From Methanomicrobiales archaeon (GTDB lineage: Archaea; Halobacteriota; Syntropharchaeia; Alkanophagales; Methanospirareceae), in the NCBI GenBank assembly GCA_003160755.1, contig QEXZ01000060.1, positions 1 through 9,125 on the forward strand: a stretch of DNA of 9,125 nucleotides, written 5' to 3'. Numbering within the stretch: position 1 is the first letter of the stretch; every line of letters begins with the position of its first letter. Below the pieces are notes generated by a model that was given only the letters and a program-made list of their open reading frames with translations, was not told where the DNA came from and searched no databases. This document shows, piece by piece, positions 1-6,036 of the stretch. The translations under genes were made by a program, and so were the position numbers.

Positions 1-141
1 AAGAAGATGAGGAATATATTTAAAACACGTTTTCCGGGAAGCTTAGCACTTGAGGAGTTGGAGATGAGACCGGAGGAGTTGAGTCCAGATGATTTTGTAC
101 GGCTTTTCTTCAGAATTTGGGTGAATACCAAGAAACTTTGA
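1..141 (+). CDS. C-terminal end of an upstream protein, resembling KsgA/Dim1 rRNA dimethyladenosine transferase (5' partial)
   Basis: Frame 1 is open from the window edge to a TGA at 139-141, giving 46 residues. The stretch RPEELSPDDFVRLF, preceded by KKMRNIFK, resembles the end of archaeal KsgA/Dim1 proteins, where a basic RRKKLRN-like helix is followed by a PEELSPEEF-like segment. KsgA methylates two adjacent adenines near the 3' end of 16S rRNA. The catalytic domain lies outside the window, so this rests on a short, weakly diagnostic tail. An ATG at position 7 could in principle start a tiny gene, but no ribosome binding site is visible and the reading continues to the edge. It lies 83 bases upstream of the PyrK-PyrD gene on the same strand. 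Confidence 0.5.
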   Translation, partial: KKMRNIFKTRFPGSLALEELEMRPEELSPDDFVRLFFRIWVNTKKL

Positions 142-161
142 AATGGGAGTCAAATAAAAAG

Positions 162-192
162 AAATTTTTAAGGCGTAAAGATGGCTATATTA
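162..192 (+). promoter_or_regulatory. AT-rich promoter candidate for the PyrK-PyrD gene
   Basis: Two TATA-like stretches lie in the 83-base gap before the start at 225: AAATTTTTAA (162-171) and CTATATTA (185-192). The second would place transcription start about 25 bases downstream, near 210-215, close to the purine-rich GAGAAAAGGAA that may serve as a weak ribosome binding site. Which box is used cannot be decided from sequence. Confidence 0.3.
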
Positions 193-224
193 TTACGGTG
201 TGAGAAAAGGAATTTATAAGAAAA

Positions 225-2009
225 ATGTCACTCAACATCCCCACGTTGCATAAAATAGAAGAGATAAAAACGGAAAACGGGGAAGTGAAAACATTCAAAT
301 TTCATTCCCCCGAAATTGCCAGAGAAAGCGAACCTGGGCAATTCGTAATGGTTTGGAATCCCGGAATAGATGAGATCCCCATTTCTATTGCCAATACATC
401 GCCTGAAGGGGATTTGGAACTCGCAATTGCGGACGTAGGGGATTGTAGTCACAGCTTACATCAAAAACACGTGGGGGATTTGGTAGGTTTAAGAGGGCCT
501 TACGGCAGAGGGTTCAGATTACAAGGAGAAAGAATCTGTATGGTTGCAGGAGGTTATGGGGCGGCACCGTTGCGGTTTGCTGCGAAACGAGCGCGAGAAT
601 TGGGTAAGCATGTGGTAGTCTTAGAAGGCGTAAGGAGCCGTGCAGAACTTCTGTATATTCACGATTTTGATAAAACTGGCTGTAGTAAAGTAAAAATCGC
701 TACGGAGGACGGCTCGGAGGGGTATAAGGGTACGGTTACAGCGTTATTGGAACTGTTGTTTGCATCCGGCGAAAAATATGAGCTGGTTTTGACCTGTGGT
801 CCCGAACCGATGATGGAACGCGTTTGTGAGATTACGTCAAGAGAAAAAATACCAGCTCAGGTTTCCGTAGAACGAATAGTAAAATGCGGATGCGGTGCCT
901 GTGGCTCTTGTGACCTCGGCGGGTATCGGGTGTGTAAAGACGGCCCGGTTTTCGATGCCGAAGCGCTTAAAATGACGGAGTTTGGGAAATGGAAGCGAGA
1001 GAAGAGCGGAAAAAGAATAGCTATTACGCCACAAAGTACGAACGTGCTGTCAATTCCGCCTTCGCCGTTCACGCCGGAATACGAGCCGCTATTAAAAACA
1101 GACGTCTGTGGCATCGAGTTTCCCAATCCGATAGCGAATGCAGCGGGATTTGGAGTTTCCGGGAAATTACTTTATAGATACGCAGTAGCCGGAGCAGGTG
1201 CGGTCGTGACTAAATCAATTGGGTTGAATGAGCAGGAGGGCTACCCAAACCCTACCTTTTTTGAACTATCTCCTCATAGCCGTAGCTATGTGAATGCGAT
1301 GGGGCTTCCAAACCCGGGAATAGAGAACTACGGGATAGAAATAGAAGATGCGAAGTATGCAGACGTGCCATTAATCTTGAGCATTTTTGGTAAAAACGTG
1401 GAGGAATGCCGGCAAGTAGCAGAGATTGCCGTTGAATATCCTATAGAAATGCTCGAATTTAATGCCTCGTGTCCGCATTCGGATTTCGTGGCGGTGGAAA
1501 ACAATCCCAAACTGCTGCGTCAGATAATAAAGGTGCTGCGTGATATTGCACATCCAAAAGGTATTTCCGTTGCGGTGAAAATATCGCCTAATGTGGGGGA
1601 CCCCGCAGGATTTGCAGTGCGACTGGAACAGGCTGGCGCTGATGCGATTACCGCTATTAACACGGTAATATCGCGACCTGTTGACCCCACGCTTGATATC
1701 CCCCTTTTGGGTAATCCAACGGGCTATGGCGGTAAATCAGGTAGAGACCTGACAAATGGCGGTAAGAAGACTGTTTTTGACCTGTACAAGGAATTAAAAA
1801 TACCCATAATCGCCGTTGGCGGTATCTTTTCCGGTAAGGACGTGATAGAATATGCAAAGAACGGTGCGAGTTTGTTTCAGGTAGGCAGCGCACTGGTAAG
1901 CGAGGGGTTTGAAATTTATTCGACGATAAAAAAGGAATTAAAGGAATATCTCGTGGCTAATGGTCATAAGAACATTGGAGAAATAGTAGGAGAGGCGCAC
2001 AGGAGATAG
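225..2009 (+). CDS. pyrKD: Fused dihydroorotate dehydrogenase: PyrK electron-transfer subunit joined to PyrD catalytic subunit
   Basis: This single 594-residue protein combines two normally separate class 1B subunits. Residues 1-255 are PyrK: a ferredoxin-reductase fold with a flavin-contacting GPYGRGF (91-97), a nucleotide-binding GGYGAAPL (109-116), CGPEPMM (191-197), and 2Fe-2S cysteines C221, C226, C229 and C237 followed by KDGPVF. An extra Cys (C223) sits inside the cluster motif. Residues 256-288 are a Pro/Ser-rich linker. Residues 290-594 are PyrD: ANAAGFG, NAMGLPNPG (357-365), the catalytic loop NASCPH with C416 as expected base, KISPNV (452-457), AINTV (477-481), GGKSG (502-506), and VGGIFSG and QVGSA for FMN phosphate. 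It should oxidise dihydroorotate to orotate in the cytosol and pass electrons through FMN, 2Fe-2S and FAD to NAD. The usual RPxS flavin motif reads IPISIAN (51-57), and the Asn usually after SCP is His418. A dihydropyrimidine dehydrogenase-type substrate is a less likely alternative. Confidence 0.9.
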   Translation: MSLNIPTLHKIEEIKTENGEVKTFKFHSPEIARESEPGQFVMVWNPGIDEIPISIANTSPEGDLELAIADVGDCSHSLHQKHVGDLVGLRGPYGRGFRLQGERICMVAGGYGAAPLRFAAKRARELGKHVVVLEGVRSRAELLYIHDFDKTGCSKVKIATEDGSEGYKGTVTALLELLFASGEKYELVLTCGPEPMMERVCEITSREKIPAQVSVERIVKCGCGACGSCDLGGYRVCKDGPVFDAEALKMTEFGKWKREKSGKRIAITPQSTNVLSIPPSPFTPEYEPLLKTDVCGIEFPNPIANAAGFGVSGKLLYRYAVAGAGAVVTKSIGLNEQEGYPNPTFFELSPHSRSYVNAMGLPNPGIENYGIEIEDAKYADVPLILSIFGKNVEECRQVAEIAVEYPIEMLEFNASCPHSDFVAVENNPKLLRQIIKVLRDIAHPKGISVAVKISPNVGDPAGFAVRLEQAGADAITAINTVISRPVDPTLDIPLLGNPTGYGGKSGRDLTNGGKKTVFDLYKELKIPIIAVGGIFSGKDVIEYAKNGASLFQVGSALVSEGFEIYSTIKKELKEYLVANGHKNIGEIVGEAHRR

Positions 2010-2051
2010 CCCATTTAGAGTCATTCGAATTACGATAACATTGAGAACATA

Positions 2052-2065
2052 TTCTTTTAGTTTTT
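2052..2065 (+). terminator. T-rich tract, possible archaeal terminator for the PyrK-PyrD gene
   Basis: The 54-base gap between the two convergent genes ends in a T-rich run, TTCTTTTAGTTTTT. Archaeal transcription commonly stops on such tracts without a hairpin. The tract overlaps the stop codon of the opposing gene by two bases. No comparable U-rich tract serves the minus-strand gene. Confidence 0.4.
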
Positions 2066-3353
2066 AACCTATAGGATATAGTTTCAGTGGTGGCAGCTCC
2101 CACAAGCCAAATATGAACTCGCTGGGTATCTGTCTAATACACGCCTCGGGATTTTTAGGATTGACAATAAATCCACTGATGGCTTCAGTCCATTCCCGAG
2201 TTCGGTCAAGCACAGAAAAGACATTCTTCTTGATCCCCTGTCTTTCGCTTATAGAACAATAATTATCAATAAACGCCTCGATTATCCTTCTCTGGTCTCG
2301 GATAGGAAGTTTTTTCAATGTATCTTCATAGAATCCGATGTTCAAATGAGCCAAAAGCTCAAAAACGGGTATGCCAACCGACAAGGAGATGTTTTCCCTT
2401 AAGAACCCTACCTTCGTCATCAACTCTTCGTAAGTAAGTTTAAAACATTCCTGGCATCTCCTCAGAACCTCACGTTCACCTCCAAAGAAGACGTCTATAT
2501 CTCTAAATCTCAAACACGCTTCACTAAACAGCTCTGCATCTTCTGATTTTAGTTTTTTACTTATGTTTTCTTTTATCGCCGGAATCTCATCTCTGTATAT
2601 CGCATGTTCATAGTCTATCAGGTTACCACGAGCGTCTATATTCCCGGGATGTGTGAAACAATGGTAAATTCCAAGTTCATGGGCTGTTCTCAATACCCTG
2701 CCTAATTTTGCCATAGCATCAGACAGTAGCTCAACATGGGCAATCTCCTCCATTATGGCGAGCTGGCGGACTATCTGGAAAAGGTCAAGCCGGATAAAAG
2801 GGATATAATCCTCACCCCATCTTCTGAGAACACCATAATGGATAATTTCAGCATCATGAAATTTCCCGTTTTCAAGTTTCTTCTCCTCTTCAACAGACAG
2901 AGGTCTCACTTCTATCTTTGAACCTTCTCGTTTTAGTAACGCCATTCCAACTTCGTGATATTCCGCCTTAACGCTGCCCGCTCCTCTTTTGGCAATGTCG
3001 TTTAACGCTTTCGCCTCTCGCTCGCCGTGCTCCTTCAAAAGCAATCCCCGTGGTTGACCACTTGCGGGCACTATCTCATCGCTGTATGGCAGGGTAAAAC
3101 CCTTGTATTCATTGAGTTCGTTATCCTCAACGATAAAGTAAGCCCGCTGGCTGTGAGATTCAAAAGCGTGCTTCTGTAACAGTCTCCTTTGGACATCCTC
3201 AGGAAGATAATCCGCATGCGAATATGCCATTTTTGTCATCGGGTCGAAATAGACCACCCATTGCGCTAATGGTCTTATTTGCTGCCATTCTGTCATTCGA
3301 TGTCCATATAAAATGTCTGCGATTTCTTCTTCCAACGGCTGTTTTCGATTCAC
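2064..3353 (-). CDS. Uncharacterised protein with a kinase-like (aminoglycoside phosphotransferase/ABC1-type) fold
   Basis: I do not recognise this 429-residue protein as a named family. The central part looks like a protein-kinase-like fold. A possible N-lobe carries RGLLLKEHGEREAKAL (102-117), which could supply the ATP-binding Lys107 and a helix glutamate. It is followed by IIHYGVL (170-176), and by LGRVLRTAHELGIYH (217-231) leading into THPGNID (234-240) and LIDYEHA (245-251). The last two match the HPGN catalytic loop and metal-binding IDxE motif of aminoglycoside and choline kinases and UbiB-like proteins. The catalytic-loop Asp usual two residues before the HPGN (as in HGDLHPGN) is absent: CFTHPGN is seen. 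The C-terminal 170 residues are helical in appearance and unassigned. There is no signal peptide or membrane segment. The start is GTG, 7 bases after the stop of the upstream tRNA-binding gene, suggesting translational coupling; an ATG at residue 20 (3294-3296) is the alternative. No ribosome binding site precedes either start. Confidence 0.8.
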   Translation of the reverse strand: MNRKQPLEEEIADILYGHRMTEWQQIRPLAQWVVYFDPMTKMAYSHADYLPEDVQRRLLQKHAFESHSQRAYFIVEDNELNEYKGFTLPYSDEIVPASGQPRGLLLKEHGEREAKALNDIAKRGAGSVKAEYHEVGMALLKREGSKIEVRPLSVEEEKKLENGKFHDAEIIHYGVLRRWGEDYIPFIRLDLFQIVRQLAIMEEIAHVELLSDAMAKLGRVLRTAHELGIYHCFTHPGNIDARGNLIDYEHAIYRDEIPAIKENISKKLKSEDAELFSEACLRFRDIDVFFGGEREVLRRCQECFKLTYEELMTKVGFLRENISLSVGIPVFELLAHLNIGFYEDTLKKLPIRDQRRIIEAFIDNYCSISERQGIKKNVFSVLDRTREWTEAISGFIVNPKNPEACIRQIPSEFIFGLWELPPLKLYPIG

Positions 3354-3360
3354 TTTTTAT

Positions 3361-3696
3361 TCAGCGGATTCGACTGCCCGCGGGCACTTCCGTATCGGGA
3401 TGCAATAAAATCGGTTTCCCGTTTACATCTACGGCTAAAATCATCCCCTTACTTTCCACGCCCATGAGCTTTGCAGGCTTCAGATTCACTAAAACGGGAA
3501 TGAGTTCGCCAATCAAATTCTCAGGGCGGTATTGTTCTGCAATTCCCGCAACCACCTGTCGCTGCTCATTTCCAATGTCTACTTCGAGTCGGATTAATTT
3601 CTTGCTTCCTTCTATTCGTTCCGCATTCGCTATCCTTCCAATCCGCAGGTCGAGCCTTGCAAACTCGTTTATGTCTATTATCTCTTTATTTCCCAT
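3361..3696 (-). CDS. Stand-alone tRNA-binding OB-fold protein, methionyl-tRNA synthetase beta-subunit type
   Basis: The 111 residues form one EMAP II/Trbp111-type OB-fold domain. Typical segments are LDLRIGRIANAERIEGSKKL (15-34), RQVVAGIAEQY (46-56), LVNLKPAKLMGVESKGMIL (69-87) and a final PDTEVPAGSRIR. In many archaea MetRS lacks its C-terminal tRNA-binding domain and this small protein supplies it; the bacterial equivalent is fused to MetG. It likely dimerises and binds tRNA non-specifically in the cytosol. The ATG is preceded by a strong GAGGGGG ribosome binding site (complement at 3702-3708). The gene downstream starts 7 bases after its stop, so both are probably one transcript. The catalytic MetRS gene is not in the window. 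A CsaA-like chaperone is the main alternative within the same fold. Confidence 0.85.
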   Translation of the reverse strand: MGNKEIIDINEFARLDLRIGRIANAERIEGSKKLIRLEVDIGNEQRQVVAGIAEQYRPENLIGELIPVLVNLKPAKLMGVESKGMILAVDVNGKPILLHPDTEVPAGSRIR

Positions 3697-3734
3697 TTCT
3701 TCCCCCTCATTCGCATGATTATAGTCATTCCAGC

Positions 3735-3742
3735 AATAAATA
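3735..3742 (-). promoter_or_regulatory. TATA box candidate for the tRNA-binding / kinase-like gene pair
   Basis: On the minus strand the sequence reads ACTATTTATTGC. A start of transcription about 25 bases downstream would fall near 3712, just ahead of the GAGGGGG ribosome binding site (3702-3708) and the ATG at 3696. The spacing fits a short-leader archaeal mRNA. Confidence 0.45.
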
Positions 3743-3752
3743 GTAATTAATG

Positions 3753-3854
3753 AACCACGAAATTAACACAAGACCAGAAAGCAGAGAGAAGAAAAGCGAT
3801 TCCGGTTTCTTGATCTTTGCTTTTTCTCGTGAAAATCTGTGTAATCTCGTGGTT
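3753..3854. repeat. Imperfect inverted repeat, dispersed non-coding type (CCACGA...TCGTGG)
   Basis: The left arm AACCACGAAATTAACAC (3753-3769) is nearly the reverse complement of the right arm GTGTAATCTCGTGGTT (3839-3854), with one substitution and one extra base. The roughly 70 bases between hold purine-rich sequence on the left and CTTTTTCTCGTGAAAATCT on the right, which repeats the CTCGTG theme. Long inverted repeats of this CACGA-rich kind are widespread in intergenic DNA of anaerobic archaea and bacteria and are not known to encode anything. It fills most of the 180-base gap between two minus-strand genes and could fold in the DUF1847 transcript's 3' end. Confidence 0.7.
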
Positions 3855-3876
3855 ACTTTTTGGAATGTCTGTCCTC

Positions 3877-4452
3877 TTACTCTTTCAGTTTTTTACGCTG
3901 ATACCCCGAATATATCGCCCCAAGCGGGTTATGAGCGAGAACGCGGTCTTTTACCGCAAGTGTAGTTACCGGTGCCTCGGAGTATTTTGTGAACAGTATG
4001 TCGTGTCCCATACACAAGCCTAAGATGATGTTCAAGTCCGTATTTTCTTTGTTTAAAATCATTGCTTGCCCTATTGGATTACACATCGCCTCTTTTCTAA
4101 ACGTTTGCACTTGTTCCAACTCGAAATCTGATTTGTCAATCCCGCATACCTTGCAGCAGACCGAAGACACATCGAAGTGTTGGGATAGAATATCGCATAT
4201 TACTTCCGCCTCATTTTGCAGTCCTATGCAGAATGCAACGCCTAATTTTTTATAGTCCATCCCTTTCGCATATAAAATCAACTCCTCTATGCGCGTTTTC
4301 TTCATGTAATACCTTGATTCAATACGTGCAGAAACGCTGAGCGACTTGAGCACTTCAACATCGCCTTTGTATGCCTCTCTGACCTCCTCTGTGATTTCCG
4401 TGCAGTCCTTGCCCTCATAGCACGCTTTTTCTTTGCAGCCCGCACAATTCAT
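3877..4452 (-). CDS. DUF1847 family cysteine-rich protein, probably metal-binding
   Basis: The 191-residue product matches the DUF1847 family as I know it. It starts with a Cys cluster, MNCAGCKEKACYEGKDC (C3, C6, C11, C17). The family core follows: RIEELILYAKGMDYKKLGVAFCIGL (54-78), VCCKVCGIDK (98-107), MCNPIGQA (123-130), LGLCMGHD (144-151) and YSEAPVTTLAVKDRVLAHNP (157-176). The 11 cysteines and the conserved histidines H150 and H174 suggest a bound metal or iron-sulfur cluster, but the biochemical role is unknown. There is no signal peptide or membrane segment. Its ATG is 37 bases from the ATG of the divergent FAD oxidoreductase and has no ribosome binding site, suggesting a leaderless transcript. 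Sharing a control region with a flavoprotein hints at a redox job, which is inference. Confidence 0.85.
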   Translation of the reverse strand: MNCAGCKEKACYEGKDCTEITEEVREAYKGDVEVLKSLSVSARIESRYYMKKTRIEELILYAKGMDYKKLGVAFCIGLQNEAEVICDILSQHFDVSSVCCKVCGIDKSDFELEQVQTFRKEAMCNPIGQAMILNKENTDLNIILGLCMGHDILFTKYSEAPVTTLAVKDRVLAHNPLGAIYSGYQRKKLKE

Positions 4453-4489
4453 AATCTTATATAAAGAATATAAGTTTTAAGTTATTGTT
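4453..4489. promoter_or_regulatory. Compact divergent promoter region with two TATA-like boxes
   Basis: Only 37 bases separate the two start codons. CTTATATAAAG (4456-4466) is centred about 29 bases before the plus-strand ATG at 4490, and on the minus strand CTTAAAAC (complement of 4474-4481) is centred about 25 bases before the minus-strand ATG at 4452. No Shine-Dalgarno sequence precedes either start. Both genes therefore probably produce leaderless or near-leaderless mRNAs from overlapping promoters. Confidence 0.5.
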
Positions 4490-5827
4490 ATGGTATCAAA
4501 TGTGGAAGATTATGACGTTGTTGTAATAGGTGCGGGGATTAGCGGTTTATTATCTGCTTTAGCATTGTCAAAGGAAGGTAAAAGGGTATTAGTTCTGGAA
4601 AAGGAGGGTTATCTGGGCGGCGTCTGTAGGTCATATAAGGTTGATGGATACTATGTTGATACCGGAGTACACGCCATAACAAGATTGGAAAAGGGACCAT
4701 TAAGAGAGCTGATGAATGAATATTTTGATGTCATTCCGAATTTCGTTCCTTTTGGAACGTATTATGTACGGATTGGTGGCGAAATCAAACCATTTCCGTG
4801 GAGCATTAAAGACTGGCTTGTGTTTGATTTACTGCCTACTAAAGATAGGTTGCTGCTCATGAAATCGCTATTTAATGCATTATATCTGTTGAGTATTGGT
4901 AGGGATTTATCCACCGTCTCTATAAGTGATATACTCCCGGATAACATTTCAATTACAGGTAAAACGTTTCTGGATTGGCTCTCGTACTTTATGGTTGGCA
5001 CGTCTATAGAAAATGCTCCTGTATCAAGATTCATAGATAATAAAAATAATAAGCCAAACTCACTACCCTACGTGGGGAAGCTATACAATCTGCTTATCGC
5101 AGAAGGAGCTACGGATCAAGGCTATCCTGAAGGGGGTCTTCAGTCCATCGTTGATTCTATCTTAAATTCTTTCCCCAGAAACAAGGTTGAAATCAAAACC
5201 AATGAGGAAGTATTAAGGATTCAGGCTCAAGGCACCGAAAGAATAGAAGGGGTGATTACCGAAGAGGATAGTTATGATTGCAACACCGTGATTTACTCGG
5301 GACTCGCTTCGAATCTGCCTGGCCTGATTGATGATTTACCAAAGGCGTATGTCGAAAATTTAAGGACTATCAAGAAGGTTAATTCCTTAACCATCTGGCT
5401 TGGTCTGACAAAAAACTTCTTTAACAATCACGGTTCCGAAATGTGGGTTGATTCAGAGCCTTATGCATGGGTCGTTCCAACGTCAAATTATGACCCAAAA
5501 TTAGCACCAGAAGGAAAGCACCTTGTTGGTTTTACATTTATATTACCTGATGAATACTCTGCATCAGCCTCGAGGAAAAAGGCGCTGGATACAATTATAA
5601 ACACCATCCCGGATATTGAAAAGTATATAGATATGGTTCATTATCAAGAGCTAATTCCGGAAAAGGCATGTTGGGATATTAACGCGGGCTTTGGAGATGT
5701 GAAAACACCAATAAGAAATTTCTACACGGTGGGAACAGACGCAGAAGAGAGAAGTGCGGGCATTAGTAGAGCCGCATATTCTGTCTTACGGTGCTTGGAG
5801 ACCATGAAATCTGATAAAACCTTGTAA
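4490..5827 (+). CDS. FAD-dependent oxidoreductase of the phytoene desaturase (CrtI)/amine oxidase superfamily
   Basis: This 445-residue protein opens with a Rossmann FAD site: DVVVIGAGISGLLSALAL (9-26, with G14, G16 and G19), the ribose-binding Glu37 in VLVLEKEG, and LGGVCRSYKVDGYYVDTGVH (42-61). YPEGGLQSIVDSI (212-224) is typical of the CrtI-like branch. The C-terminal FAD-binding segment FYTVGTDAEERSAGISRAAY spans 411-430. Proteins of this fold desaturate, saturate or isomerise isoprenoid chains or other hydrophobic substrates. The middle part (about 100-210) is the substrate region and gives me no specific match. Length fits the family and no membrane helix stands out. It is transcribed divergently from the Cys-rich DUF1847 gene, and no other isoprenoid gene is nearby, so the substrate is unknown. 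Geranylgeranyl reductase is a different family and is not favoured. Confidence 0.85.
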   Translation: MVSNVEDYDVVVIGAGISGLLSALALSKEGKRVLVLEKEGYLGGVCRSYKVDGYYVDTGVHAITRLEKGPLRELMNEYFDVIPNFVPFGTYYVRIGGEIKPFPWSIKDWLVFDLLPTKDRLLLMKSLFNALYLLSIGRDLSTVSISDILPDNISITGKTFLDWLSYFMVGTSIENAPVSRFIDNKNNKPNSLPYVGKLYNLLIAEGATDQGYPEGGLQSIVDSILNSFPRNKVEIKTNEEVLRIQAQGTERIEGVITEEDSYDCNTVIYSGLASNLPGLIDDLPKAYVENLRTIKKVNSLTIWLGLTKNFFNNHGSEMWVDSEPYAWVVPTSNYDPKLAPEGKHLVGFTFILPDEYSASASRKKALDTIINTIPDIEKYIDMVHYQELIPEKACWDINAGFGDVKTPIRNFYTVGTDAEERSAGISRAAYSVLRCLETMKSDKTL

Positions 5828-5868
5828 TAAAATCCACAGGAAAAAATAAATTATAGACACAGATTAAC

Positions 5869-5912
5869 GCTTGTGGGCTCTGCCCACAGTCCCGCAAGCC
5901 CTGAAAGGGCTT
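5869..5912. repeat. Tandem GC-rich hairpins with a competing alternative fold
   Basis: The first hairpin pairs TGTGGGC (5872-5878) with GCCCACA (5882-5888) over a TCT loop. The second pairs AAGCCCT (5896-5902) with AGGGCTT (5906-5912) over a GAA loop. The alternative stem GCTTGTGGG (5869-5877) with CCCGCAAGC (5891-5899), which has eight pairs plus one wobble, would break both. No T-tract follows, so it is not a standard intrinsic terminator. Confidence 0.7.
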
Positions 5913-5980
5913 AATTAACACAGATGAAAAGATTAATGCCGTTTAAAATAGCTCATCCAACTCACCAAAAGAAAAAATCC

Positions 5981-5988
5981 GTATATAT
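5981..5988 (+). promoter_or_regulatory. TATA box candidate for trm5
   Basis: GTATATAT would place transcription start about 25 bases downstream near 6010, just at the GAAGGGGG purine stretch (6013-6020) and about 27 bases before the ATG at 6037. TTTATATA at 6028-6034 is also TATA-like but too close to the ATG to serve this gene. The box lies inside the composite inverted repeat. Confidence 0.35.
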
Positions 5989-6036
5989 CCGAGTAAATCT
6001 GTGTCTCAAATAGAAGGGGGTTATACTTTATATACA

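Larger units (their letters stand above)
5855..6006. repeat. Composite inverted repeat (ACACAGATTA type) between the oxidoreductase and trm5
   Basis: The outer left arm AGACACAGATT (5855-5865) pairs with AATCTGTGTCT (5996-6006). A second, direct copy of the theme, TTAACACAGAT, lies at 5915-5925 followed by GAAAAGATTAATGCC. Two tight GC-rich hairpins (5869-5912) sit between the first two copies as if inserted. This is a dispersed intergenic repeat type rather than coding DNA; it fills most of the 209-base gap. Its right arm reaches to about 30 bases before the trm5 ATG. Confidence 0.65.

Noticed and set aside
3224..3718. A 164-codon plus-strand frame opposite the tRNA-binding gene
   Set aside because: The minus strand encodes a clear OB-fold protein with a strong ribosome binding site; the antisense frame has low-complexity Ser/Phe-rich content and no family match.
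3750..4255. Several plus-strand frames of 68-88 codons over the inverted repeat and opposite the DUF1847 gene
   Set aside because: They run through repeat arms or mirror a recognised gene, with no start signals.
6001..6036. Upstream GTG start for trm5, adding 12 residues
   Set aside because: The added codons are the right arm of an inverted repeat, and the family's N-terminal domain begins just after the ATG at 6037.
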